A DNA stretch of 64,000 nt, taken from Rhodobacter sp. GTDB lineage: Bacteria; Pseudomonadota; Alphaproteobacteria; Rhodobacterales; Rhodobacteraceae. The translations under genes and the position numbers were made by a program. Position 1 is the first letter of the stretch, and each line of letters begins with the position of its first letter. The notes beneath the pieces are model-generated. The model was not told where the DNA came from and searched no databases. It saw only the letters and a list, made by a program, of their open reading frames with translations. Below are positions 1-7,623 of the stretch, piece after piece. The stretch spans positions 124,001 to 188,000 of the forward strand of contig JACKKF010000005.1 in NCBI GenBank assembly GCA_020637555.1. The letters are read 5' to 3'.

Positions 1-271
1 CCTGTTTCTCTTCCAAGGGGTCGCGGCCTTGCAGCAGCAGCGCGCGGTATTCCTCGGCCTTCTGGCGCGCCATGTCCGGGGCAATCGTGCCGACTTTGGC
101 AATCGTGATGTTGCGCTTACGGTTCTTCGCGTTGCGATACGAGAACACAAAAGAATGCACGCCCGAGGGCCGCAGGATCACGCCGAATCCTTTCAGCGTG
201 TCATCCCAAAGCACTTGCCGCACCTCGGGCACCGCGCACCCATCCACCAGCCGTTTCGTGATCCTCGCCAT
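1..271 (-). CDS. Tyrosine recombinase (integrase), N-terminal fragment
   Basis: Only the first 90 codons lie in the window; the gene continues past the left edge. The visible protein begins MARITKRLVDG and contains LWDDTLKGFGV and the basic stretch RNAKNRKRNITI, then GTIAPDMARQKAEEYRALL. This is the arm-type DNA-binding domain (DUF4102-like) found at the N-terminus of phage and island integrases; the catalytic R-H-R-Y domain would lie outside. The ATG at 271 is preceded by a strong AGGAGG about 9 nt upstream. Transcription points out of the window, so any island or prophage should extend to the left. The family is well supported, but the type of element cannot be judged. Confidence 0.85.
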   Translation of the reverse strand, partial: MARITKRLVDGCAVPEVRQVLWDDTLKGFGVILRPSGVHSFVFSYRNAKNRKRNITIAKVGTIAPDMARQKAEEYRALLLQGRDPLEEKQ

Positions 272-444
272 GCCGAAACGAGCCTCCTGATTCACCTTCG
301 GTTCGGCAACCGGCAGAAACCCAGCGCCGCCCCATTGCCACAGAAGCAACGGCCAGCGCGTCAGGAAGTCAACAAAAACAAGAGCATGGTAAGATAATGA
401 AATCCCTGTCCTTCACCAGAATCACCCGGTAACCTGCCACCAGA

Positions 445-466
445 GGATATTTCCGGCACAAAGAGG
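445..466. repeat. Dispersed 22-bp intergenic motif, copy 1
   Basis: This copy reads GGATATTT, CC, then GGCACAAAGAGG. It differs from the consensus only near the right end (GG instead of TG). It sits between the integrase and the acyl-CoA ligase terminator. Three more copies occur at 21604, 42849 and 56375, always in gaps that also hold G-run/C-run hairpins. Confidence 0.6.
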
Positions 467-501
467 GGGGCGACGGCGCAGCCCGGGGGCGGGGACAGGA
501 A

Positions 502-523
502 AAGGGGGCGCGCTGGCCCCCTT
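502..523 (-). terminator. Hairpin terminator downstream of the acyl-CoA ligase
   Basis: An 8-bp perfect stem (AAGGGGGC at 502-509 against GCCCCCTT at 516-523) with a 6-nt loop lies 28 bp past the stop of the ligase gene. Read on the minus strand, the stem ends in TTTTCC, as in a weak intrinsic terminator. The 272-550 gap holds this hairpin, motif copy 1 and the integrase upstream region; no gene is seen there. Confidence 0.5.
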
Positions 524-550
524 GTCCGGTTTTCCGGTTCGCTGCCCGGG

Positions 551-2194
551 TCACGCGGTGGGCAGGACGTAGTCCTTGAATTCCTCGCGCAGCTTGTTTT
601 TCTGCATCTTGCCGGTTGCGCCGAGCGGGATCGCATCGACAAAGACCACATCATCGGGCAGCCACCATTTCGCGATCTTGCCGTCGAAGAAGGCAAGAAT
701 ATCCTCCTTGCTGGCCTCGGCGCCGGGTTTTTTCATCACGATCAGCAGCGGGCGTTCGTCCCATTTCGGGTGTTTCGCCGCGATGCAGGCGGCCATGGCG
801 ACCGCCGGGTGGCCCATGGCGATGTTTTCCAGGTCGATCGAGGAAATCCATTCGCCGCCCGACTTGATCACGTCCTTGGTGCGGTCGGTGATCTGCATGA
901 AGCCGTCGGGGTCGATGGCCGAGACGTCGCCGGTGGGGAACCAGCCCAGACCGGCCGCGTCGAACCGCAGGGTGTCTTCGCCGTGGCGATTGAAATAGCT
1001 GTCCAGGATCCAGGGGCCGCGCACCAGCAACTCGCCCGAGGTCTTGCCGTCCCAGGGCAGTTCCTTGCCATCGGCATCGACGATCTTCATGTCCACGCCG
1101 AAGATCGCACGACCCTGCTTTGACTGAACGGCGAATTTCTCGGCCGGGGACAGATCCTCTTGCCCGCCTTTCAGGGTGCAGACGGTGCCGAGAGGGGACA
1201 TTTCCGTCATGCCCCAGGCGTGCAGCACCTGAACGCCGTAGTGGTCCTCGAACATTTTCAACATGGCTGGCGGGCAGGCCGAGCCACCGATCACCGTGCG
1301 CGTCATGGTCGAGAACTTGAGGCTGTTCGCCTCGGTATGGCCCAGAAGGCCCTGCCAGACGGTCGGCACGCCGGCCGAGACGGTGACGCCCTCGTCCTCG
1401 AACAGGTCATAGAGGGATTTGCCGTCCATCGCGGCGCCGGGGAAGACCACCTTGGCGCCGACCATGCAGGCGGCATAGGGAAGGCCCCAGGCGTTGACGT
1501 GGAACATCGGAACCACCGGCAGGATGGCATCGCGCGAACTGAGGTTCAGCGCGTCGGGCGCGATCGACGCATAGGCATGCAACACCGTCGAGCGGTGCGA
1601 ATAGAGAACGCCCTTGGGATTGCCGGTCGTCCCCGAGGTGTAGCACAGCGATGAGGCCTGGTTCTCGTCGAACTGCGGCCAGTCATAGTGATCCGGGGAC
1701 TGGTCGATCAGATCCTCGTAGCAGCGCAGGTTCGGAATCCGGGTTTCGGCCGGCATCAGGCTGCGGTCGCCCATCAGCACGAAGTGCTTGACCGTGGCAT
1801 AGCGCGCGGCGGTGGCCTCGATCAACGGCAGGAAGGTCGCGTCGAAAAAGATCGCCTGGTCCCCGGCGTTGTCGGCGATCCAGACCAGTTGATCGGGGTG
1901 CAGACGCGGGTTCAGCGTGTGCAGCACCATGCCCGCGCCCGAGGCGGCATAGTAGAGCTCCATATGCCGATACCCGTTCCAGGCCAGGGTGCCGACGCGC
2001 TGGGTGGTGGCAATTCCCAGCGATTCAAGCGCATTGGCCATCTGCCGCGCGCGCCGGCCGAGATCGCGATAGGTATAGCGGTGGATGTCCCCCTCGACCC
2101 GGCGTGAAACGATTTCGCGGGTGCCGTGATGGCGTTCGGCGTGGGTCAGCAGACTGCTGATCAGCAGCGGCTGGTTCATCATCTGGCCAAGCAT
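551..2194 (-). CDS. Medium/long-chain acyl-CoA ligase (AMP-binding)
   Basis: A 547-residue ANL-superfamily enzyme that would activate a fatty or other carboxylic acid to its acyl-CoA through an acyl-AMP intermediate. The phosphate-binding loop YTSGTTGNPKG, the adenylate motif HAWGMTEMSP, the hinge-region TGD and ITDRTKDVIKSGGEW, and the C-terminal catalytic lysine region GATGKMQKNKL are all present in the normal order. Length fits the AlkK/FadD3-like group. The start at 2194 is set by GAGGAGG six bases upstream; a much longer open frame upstream is antisense to the next gene. It is divergent from acetoacetyl-CoA synthetase. Chain-length preference cannot be told from sequence alone. Confidence 0.9.
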   Translation of the reverse strand: MLGQMMNQPLLISSLLTHAERHHGTREIVSRRVEGDIHRYTYRDLGRRARQMANALESLGIATTQRVGTLAWNGYRHMELYYAASGAGMVLHTLNPRLHPDQLVWIADNAGDQAIFFDATFLPLIEATAARYATVKHFVLMGDRSLMPAETRIPNLRCYEDLIDQSPDHYDWPQFDENQASSLCYTSGTTGNPKGVLYSHRSTVLHAYASIAPDALNLSSRDAILPVVPMFHVNAWGLPYAACMVGAKVVFPGAAMDGKSLYDLFEDEGVTVSAGVPTVWQGLLGHTEANSLKFSTMTRTVIGGSACPPAMLKMFEDHYGVQVLHAWGMTEMSPLGTVCTLKGGQEDLSPAEKFAVQSKQGRAIFGVDMKIVDADGKELPWDGKTSGELLVRGPWILDSYFNRHGEDTLRFDAAGLGWFPTGDVSAIDPDGFMQITDRTKDVIKSGGEWISSIDLENIAMGHPAVAMAACIAAKHPKWDERPLLIVMKKPGAEASKEDILAFFDGKIAKWWLPDDVVFVDAIPLGATGKMQKNKLREEFKDYVLPTA

Positions 2195-2356
2195 GTCGGT
2201 CCTCCTCTGGATGACACCATGGGTAGCGCAACCGCCCGTCCGGTCAAGCGGTGCAAGGCGGTGGTGCCGGTCCTTTGACCCAGCGTCAGCGGGGCAGGTG
2301 CTTGCATGACGTTGCGTTCCGCGCGACCAAGAGAGTCCGAGAGCGAGGAGAACACC

Positions 2357-4330
2357 ATGACCGACCCGAGGCCGATCCTTTGGGCCCCCACGCCCGAACG
2401 CGCCGCTGCCACCCGCATGGCCGCCTACATGCGCTGGCTGGCCGAGGAGCGCGGTCTCGATTTCGCCGGGTATCCGGCGCTGTGGGAGTGGTCGGTGCGC
2501 GACCTCGAAGGGTTCTGGACCTCGATCATAGACTTTGCCGGATTGCGTGTTCTGGACCGCGATACCGTGCTGGGCCGGCGGACCATGCCCGGGGCGGACT
2601 GGTTTCCCGGCGCGCGCGTCTCGCTGGCGGGGCAGATCCTGTCCCATGCCGCCACGCGCCCCGGCGAGCAGGCGCTGGTGCTGGTCTCGGAGACCTTTGG
2701 CCGCCAGAGCCTGACCTGGGCCGAACTGGCGGACCGGGTGGGGCGGGTTGCGGGGGGGCTCAGGGCGCTGGGCGTGGGGCAGGGGGACCGGGTGGTCGCA
2801 ATCCTGCCGAACACGATCGAGGCCGTGGTGGCCTTTCTGGCAACCGCCAGTCTTGGCGCCATCTGGTCGCTGGCCGCGCCCGACATGGGCGCCACCGCCG
2901 TTCTGGACAGGTTCCGGCAGATCGACCCCAAGGTGTTGATTGCGCAAGACAGCTATCTGCTGGCGGGAAAGCCCGTGGACAAGCGCGCACAGATCGCGGG
3001 AATCGCCGATGCCTTGCCCGGGCTTCAGCATCGCGTCATGGTGCCGGGCCTGAACGGCATCGCGCCGGGATGGGACGGCTGGGACAGTCTGATGGCCGAA
3101 ACCCGCGTCGCGCCGGTGGATGTGCCCTTCGATCACCCTCTGTGGATCGTCTATTCGTCGGGGACGACGGGCAATCCCAAACCCATCGTGCACGGGCAGG
3201 GCGGCATTCTGCTGGAATGCGCGAAATCGGCGCTGCACATGGACCTGTCGCCGGGGTGCCGCTATTGCTGGCTGACCTCGTCGGGCTGGATCATGTGGAA
3301 CACGCAGTTCTTCGCGCTGCTGAACGGCGCGACGGTGGTGCTGTTCGACAGCGCGCCGGGCCATCCCGACCTGCTGGCGCTGTGGCGGGTCGCCGCGGAC
3401 GAGCGGTTGACCCATCTGGGTGCGGGGGCCGCGTTCTTTCAGGGCTGCCTGAAGGCCGGGATCGAACCCCGGACGCTGGATCTGTCCGCCCTGCGCCATC
3501 TTGGATCCACCGGATCGCCCCTCAGCCCCGAGGGGTATGACTGGATCTATACCTCGGTGAAAGCGGACCTGTGGCTGGCGCCCCTGTCCGGCGGGACCGA
3601 TCTGGCGGGGGCCTTTGTCGGGGGCAATCCGATGCTGCCGGTGCGTGCGGGCGAAATGCAGTGCCGGTTCCTGGGCAACGCCGTGCGCGCCTATGACGAG
3701 GCCGGGCGCGAGGTCTTCGACACCGTCGGCGAACTGGTCTGCACCGAACCGCTGCCCGCGATGCCGCTCTATTTCTGGAACGATCCGGACAACAGGCGCT
3801 ACATCGACAGCTATTTCGACACGTTCCCCGGCGTCTGGCGGCATGGCGACTGGATCGAGATCACGCCCGAGGGCGGGTCGGTCATCTACGGGCGGTCGGA
3901 TGCCACCATCAACCGGCATGGCCTGCGGCTGGGCTCGTCCGAGATCTATCGCGCGGTCGAGGGGCTCGACGCCATCGCGGATTCGCTGGTGGTGGATTGC
4001 GAATACCTGGGCCGCGACAGTTTCATGCCGCTCTTCGTCGTGCCCGCGCCGGGTGTGGACCTGGACGACCCCCTGCGCGACGCGATCCGCCAGGCGATCC
4101 GCACGCAGGTTTCGCCGCGCTTCGTGCCCGATGTGATCGTCGCCGTGCCGGACATCCCCCGCACCCTCTCCGGCAAGAAACTGGAGGTGCCGGTCAAGAA
4201 GCTGCTTCTGGGCGGCGATCCGGGCAAGGTGGTGAACCGCGATTCCATGGCGAACCCCGGGTGTTTCGACTGGTATGTCGATTGGGCCCGGGCGCGCGCC
4301 ACCGCGCCGGACGCGGCGGAACGCCCTTGA
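2357..4330 (+). CDS. Acetoacetyl-CoA synthetase
   Basis: A 657-residue acetoacetate--CoA ligase, the usual size for this family (about 650-670) and longer than ordinary acyl-CoA ligases. It converts acetoacetate, ATP and CoA to acetoacetyl-CoA in the cytosol. Visible signatures are an acetyl-CoA synthetase-type N-terminus, the loop YSSGTTGNPKPIVHG, the SGGTDLAGAFVGGNP segment typical of acetoacetyl-CoA synthetases, and the C-terminal lysine in LSGKKLEVPVKKLL. The ATG at 2357 has GAGGAG six bases upstream. It could reactivate acetoacetate made by ketone-body metabolism or by the BKACE enzyme encoded 2.4 kb downstream. Confidence 0.93.
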   Translation: MTDPRPILWAPTPERAAATRMAAYMRWLAEERGLDFAGYPALWEWSVRDLEGFWTSIIDFAGLRVLDRDTVLGRRTMPGADWFPGARVSLAGQILSHAATRPGEQALVLVSETFGRQSLTWAELADRVGRVAGGLRALGVGQGDRVVAILPNTIEAVVAFLATASLGAIWSLAAPDMGATAVLDRFRQIDPKVLIAQDSYLLAGKPVDKRAQIAGIADALPGLQHRVMVPGLNGIAPGWDGWDSLMAETRVAPVDVPFDHPLWIVYSSGTTGNPKPIVHGQGGILLECAKSALHMDLSPGCRYCWLTSSGWIMWNTQFFALLNGATVVLFDSAPGHPDLLALWRVAADERLTHLGAGAAFFQGCLKAGIEPRTLDLSALRHLGSTGSPLSPEGYDWIYTSVKADLWLAPLSGGTDLAGAFVGGNPMLPVRAGEMQCRFLGNAVRAYDEAGREVFDTVGELVCTEPLPAMPLYFWNDPDNRRYIDSYFDTFPGVWRHGDWIEITPEGGSVIYGRSDATINRHGLRLGSSEIYRAVEGLDAIADSLVVDCEYLGRDSFMPLFVVPAPGVDLDDPLRDAIRQAIRTQVSPRFVPDVIVAVPDIPRTLSGKKLEVPVKKLLLGGDPGKVVNRDSMANPGCFDWYVDWARARATAPDAAERP

Positions 4331-4362
4331 GCCCACCGGCCCGCCTGCTATGACGGACGCGG

Positions 4363-4448
4363 GGCCGCTTGCTGGAATGGTAGACAGACCAGACTTAAAA
4401 TCTGTTGCCCGTATGGGCGTGTGGGTTCGAGTCCCACAGCGGCTACCA
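4363..4448 (+). tRNA. tRNA-Leu (anticodon TAA)
   Basis: This is an 86-nt class II tRNA. The acceptor arms GGCCGCT and AGCGGCT pair over seven positions (the first as G-U), followed by discriminator A and an encoded CCA. The 7-nt anticodon loop CTTAAAA places TAA at 4396-4398. A long variable arm (about 4406-4420) and the T-loop GGGTTCGAGTCCC follow. It lies 32 bases past the acetoacetyl-CoA synthetase stop. It looks intact, with no obvious att duplication nearby. Confidence 0.95.
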
Positions 4449-4450
4449 CC

Positions 4451-5161
4451 TCAATCCGGCAGCCAGCCAAAGGCGCGGCGCAGATAGGCGGGGGCGTCCT
4501 CGGTCACCGGCGTGCCATGGGCCATCACGACCTGCCGCGCGGGCCAGGCCAGGACCCGGGCGATCCGGCTGCGCAGGTCCGCACCCCGGCCCATGGCCAG
4601 ACGGAACTTGCGCGGCACGCCCGGCGCCACCGTGGCGCCCGGTCCGGTGCGGGCATGGGTCATGCCATCCAGGCGTGCGACCAGACCGCGCCAGCCGGTG
4701 AACCAGTCGGCGTCGAAGCCTTGCAGCAGATCACAGACCAGGACGGTGCCGCTGGGACGGTGGAACAGCACAATCTCGGGCGCGATCCGGTTGGGGATCA
4801 GGACCTGATCCACCACGCCGGGCCACAGGGGGGAATCGCCCAGGGTGTCGGTCACGCGGACGCCCGGTGCGCGCCGTTCGAACCCGGGCGCGGCATGCAG
4901 GCGGGCGTCCGGCGCGGCCTGCAACCAGGCGGCGGCGTGCAGGTTGTGCAGCGCGTTCGGTGCGATCAGATGGCGCACGGGTCCCAAGGTCGCGACGGCC
5001 GCGCGCATGTCCGGCGTGGGCGCCACCGGCGACCACAGCGCCAGCCCCTGCGGCATGCGCAGCACCGCCATGCGGGTCGGATAGCGAAAGCCCAGGGCGG
5101 CGGTCACAACCGGCCCATCGCCAAGCCAGAGGTCGGTGCCGAACGGCCTGAGGGGGCTCAT
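4451..5161 (-). CDS. DUF4336 domain protein
   Basis: A 236-residue cytosolic protein of the DUF4336 family, distantly like metallo-beta-lactamase-fold proteins. The segment HLIAPNALHNLHAAAWLQ, in the place of a usual metal-binding region, and the downstream VDQVLIPNRIAPEIVLFHRPSGTV-like strand region are characteristic. No function is established. Its ATG (5159-5161) overlaps the TGA of the upstream CPBP gene as ATGA, so the two are very likely translated from one message. The gene ends two bases from tRNA-Leu on the opposite strand. Confidence 0.75.
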   Translation of the reverse strand: MSPLRPFGTDLWLGDGPVVTAALGFRYPTRMAVLRMPQGLALWSPVAPTPDMRAAVATLGPVRHLIAPNALHNLHAAAWLQAAPDARLHAAPGFERRAPGVRVTDTLGDSPLWPGVVDQVLIPNRIAPEIVLFHRPSGTVLVCDLLQGFDADWFTGWRGLVARLDGMTHARTGPGATVAPGVPRKFRLAMGRGADLRSRIARVLAWPARQVVMAHGTPVTEDAPAYLRRAFGWLPD

Positions 5162-6018
5162 GGCGCGGGCTCGATCTGCGGCCGTGCGTGTCGCCCGATG
5201 TCGCCGGGCAGATCGCCGCGCCCGGCGTGCCTGAGCAGGAACAGCGCATACAGCGCGTTCGGCAGGACCAGAAGCGCGGGCAGCACCGAGGCGTCGGTCC
5301 CGCTCTGGGCGGCCAGCGCGGTTGCCGGATCCTCGGTGCCCAACGCGCTGATCGCCAGGCCGAAAATCGCGACATTCCACAGCATGTGATAGAACACGGC
5401 CGGCCAGATCGACCCGCGCCTCAGGCGCAAGGCGATCAGCAACAGGCCGGTCCCGGTCGCCGCGACTGCCTGCGTGGCTGCGACCCGCCAGTCGCCGTGT
5501 TGCAGCGCGTTCAACAGATGCACCGCGCCGAACAGCGCCGAGCTGATCCAGATCGCCGCCCAGGGGCCCATGGTCTGGCGCAGGGCGGCATACAGCAGGC
5601 CGCGAAACATCAGTTCCTCGGACAGGGCGACGAACAGCATGGCCAGCGCCACCGCGGGCAGGGCCTGCCAGGGCGGGGTGCCGACGGCCAGCATTCCCAG
5701 CGCGAAGAGCGGCAGGTAGAGCCAGGGCAACCACATCAGCCGCGCGGTGCCCGGTCGGGCCCGTCCCAGTCCGATGCCGCGCCAGCCGAACACGCCGATC
5801 GCCCCCAGCATCAGCACCAGGCCCAGGCTCTGCGGGATGGGCGCGCGTCCCAGGTCGCCGAACGGGCTGTGCGCGGCCATGGTCACCGGCATGACGCCCA
5901 GGGCCGTCAGGGCCATCCACAACGCCAGAAGCACCAGCACCGCGCCCAGAGGCGGCGGTTTTCCTCCGTGACGGCCGGCGGCGGACCAGGGCGAGGGGTG
6001 AGGCGGCGGTTCGGTCAT
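5158..6018 (-). CDS. CPBP-family intramembrane metalloprotease
   Basis: A 286-residue polytopic membrane protein with about seven or eight hydrophobic segments. The CPBP (Rce1/Abi-like) motifs are present: EELMFRG at about residues 134-140 with the glutamate pair and arginine, a histidine in FGAVHLLNAL, and a third motif in VFYHMLWNVAIFG. Family members are thought to be zinc-independent glutamyl proteases or bacteriocin-immunity proteins; the substrate here is unknown. A short proline-rich cytosolic tail precedes the first helix. It is the promoter-proximal gene of a two-gene unit with the DUF4336 gene. Start choice (6018) is moderately certain because the ribosome site is weak. Confidence 0.82.
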   Translation of the reverse strand: MTEPPPHPSPWSAAGRHGGKPPPLGAVLVLLALWMALTALGVMPVTMAAHSPFGDLGRAPIPQSLGLVLMLGAIGVFGWRGIGLGRARPGTARLMWLPWLYLPLFALGMLAVGTPPWQALPAVALAMLFVALSEELMFRGLLYAALRQTMGPWAAIWISSALFGAVHLLNALQHGDWRVAATQAVAATGTGLLLIALRLRRGSIWPAVFYHMLWNVAIFGLAISALGTEDPATALAAQSGTDASVLPALLVLPNALYALFLLRHAGRGDLPGDIGRHARPQIEPAP

Positions 6019-6065
6019 GGTGGCCCCGTTCGATCCCGGCAGAGTGCGCGGGCGGCCCCAGGCTG

Positions 6066-6671
6066 TCAAGAAACCGGGGCGCCGCTGATGCCCGTGGGGG
6101 GCGCGATCAGGGCCAGCGTCTGGTCGGTCAGTCCGGCCAGGTCCAGCGTGCCACCCGGGCGGAACCAGTAGCTTGTCCAGGCCAGGGCCCCATGCAGCAA
6201 TTGCCGTGCCACCATCGGGTCGGCGTGGATCAGGCCCTTGGCCCGGGCGTCGGTCAGCACCTGGTGCCAGCGTGCGAAATAGGCGTCGCGGCCGGCCAGC
6301 AACACGGCACGGCGGTCTTCGGACAGCGCGCGCCAGTCGTGGAACAGCACGGCTGTCGCATCGGCGGCGGGTCCGTGCAGATAGGCCAGTTCGATCTGGA
6401 TCAGGGCGCGCAGGCGGGCATGGGGGGTGTCGGCCTGATCCAGCGCCTGTTCAAGGTCGCCCAGCATGGCGGTGATGACCCGGTCCATGACCTGAAACAG
6501 GATGTCCTCCTTGCTGCGGACATGGTGGAACAGGCTGCCGGACAGGATACCGACCTCGGCGCCGATCTCGCGCACGGTGGCGGTGGCATAGCCTTTGCGG
6601 TGAAACAGCCGCGCGGCCCCGGCCAGCAGCCGGTCACGGGCGTTCTCGGGGTCGAACAGGGGCGCGATCAT
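6066..6671 (-). CDS. TetR/AcrR-family repressor of the adjacent catabolic operon
   Basis: A 201-residue protein with the TetR N-terminal helix-turn-helix (ARDRLLAGAARLFHRKGYATATVREIGAEVGI, then SLFHHVRSKEDIL) and an all-helical ligand domain rich in tryptophan and tyrosine. It is divergent from the BKACE/carboxylase operon, with a 94-bp gap holding a perfect palindrome. The C-terminal half and operator resemble the KstR2-like group that senses acyl-CoA thioesters, so an acyl-CoA intermediate of the operon is the likely inducer. That ligand is an inference. Confidence 0.88.
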   Translation of the reverse strand: MIAPLFDPENARDRLLAGAARLFHRKGYATATVREIGAEVGILSGSLFHHVRSKEDILFQVMDRVITAMLGDLEQALDQADTPHARLRALIQIELAYLHGPAADATAVLFHDWRALSEDRRAVLLAGRDAYFARWHQVLTDARAKGLIHADPMVARQLLHGALAWTSYWFRPGGTLDLAGLTDQTLALIAPPTGISGAPVS

Positions 6672-6703
6672 GGCGGAACGCTAGGCCGTGACGCGACGAA
6701 AAA

Positions 6704-6721
6704 CAAGCAAGCACTTGCTTG
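6704..6721. promoter_or_regulatory. TetR operator palindrome
   Basis: A perfect 8-bp inverted repeat, CAAGCAAG and CTTGCTTG, separated by CA, lies in the gap between the TetR gene (start 6671) and the BKACE gene (start 6766). The core fits the KstR2 consensus as I remember it (A, any base, CAAG, two bases, CTTG, any base, T). It is well placed to repress both directions. Confidence 0.75.
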
Positions 6722-6765
6722 GTTCCGGATGCGTCGCTAGGGTTTCCCCAACAGGGGAGGTCCGC

Positions 6766-7623
6766 TTGACGAAAGCCATCATCACCTGCGCGCTGACCGG
6801 CGTGCTGACCGATCCGCGCGACCATCCCGTTCCGGTGACGCCGCGGGATCTGGCGATCTCGGCGCGCGAGGCCTGGGATGCGGGCGCGGCCTGCATGCAC
6901 GTCCATTTCCGCCAGCAGGGCGAAGGGCGCGGACACCTGCCCAGCTGGGACCCGGCGCTGGCGGTCGAGGTGGCCGAGGCCATTCGCGCGGCCTGCCCGG
7001 GGGTGATCCTGAATTTCACCACCGGCGTTGTCGGGCGGGACCAGTCGGGCCCGATCGCCTGTCTGCGCGCCGGCCGGCCCGAGATCGCCGCCTGCAACGC
7101 GGGTTCGCTCAATTACCTGAAGACCCGCTCGGGCGGGCGCTGGGCATGGCCGCCGATGCTGTTCGACAATCCGGTCGACAAGGTGGCCGAGATCGTCGCG
7201 GTCATGGATGACATCGGCACCCGGCCGGAGTTCGAGTGTTTCGACACCGGCATCCTGCGATCGGTCGGCATGTTCGCAGAGGTGGGGCTGGTCACGCGCC
7301 CGCAGGTCAATCTGGTGATGGGCGTTGCATCAGGGATGCCGGCGGATGCCGACCTGCTGGCGGTGCTGGTGCGGTATCTGCCGCCGGGGTCGGCATGGCA
7401 GGCCACGCTGATCGGCCGGTCCGAAATCTGGCCCGTCCATGCCCGTGTGGCCGAACTGGGCGGACATCTGCGCACCGGGGTCGAGGACACGTTCTACCTG
7501 CCGGACGGTGCGCGGGCGTCAGGGAACGGGGCACTTGTCGCGGCTTTGGCGCGCGTGGCGCGGGACGCCGGGCGCGAGGTCGCCTCGGCGGACGAGGCGC
7601 GCGCGCTCTGGGGGCTGGCATGA
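6766..7623 (+). CDS. Beta-keto acid cleavage enzyme (BKACE, DUF849)
   Basis: A 285-residue TIM-barrel protein of the 3-keto-5-aminohexanoate cleavage (Kce) family. Such enzymes condense a beta-keto acid with acetyl-CoA to give acetoacetate and a new CoA ester. The metal-binding pair H-x-H is seen in CMHVHFR (His45, His47), and the late motif GVEDTFYLPDG carries the conserved glutamate region. The best start is TTG at 6766, preceded by GGGGAGG with a 5-base spacer; an upstream ATG at 6688 would run through the operator. It leads a five-gene operon and its TGA overlaps the next ATG. The substrate is unknown. Confidence 0.85.
   Translation: MTKAIITCALTGVLTDPRDHPVPVTPRDLAISAREAWDAGAACMHVHFRQQGEGRGHLPSWDPALAVEVAEAIRAACPGVILNFTTGVVGRDQSGPIACLRAGRPEIAACNAGSLNYLKTRSGGRWAWPPMLFDNPVDKVAEIVAVMDDIGTRPEFECFDTGILRSVGMFAEVGLVTRPQVNLVMGVASGMPADADLLAVLVRYLPPGSAWQATLIGRSEIWPVHARVAELGGHLRTGVEDTFYLPDGARASGNGALVAALARVARDAGREVASADEARALWGLA

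Noticed and set aside
2195..4336. Very long open frame on the minus strand in phase with the acyl-CoA ligase, giving an apparent 1261-residue protein
   Set aside because: It lies antisense to the acetoacetyl-CoA synthetase gene, its translation is arginine/proline/histidine-rich with no domain, and the ligase has its own strong ribosome site at 2194. It is a GC-bias artefact.
4363..4448. tRNA-Leu as the attachment site of the left-edge integrase element
   Set aside because: The integrase points away from the tRNA, two normal genes lie between them, and no copy of the tRNA 3' end was seen near the integrase.
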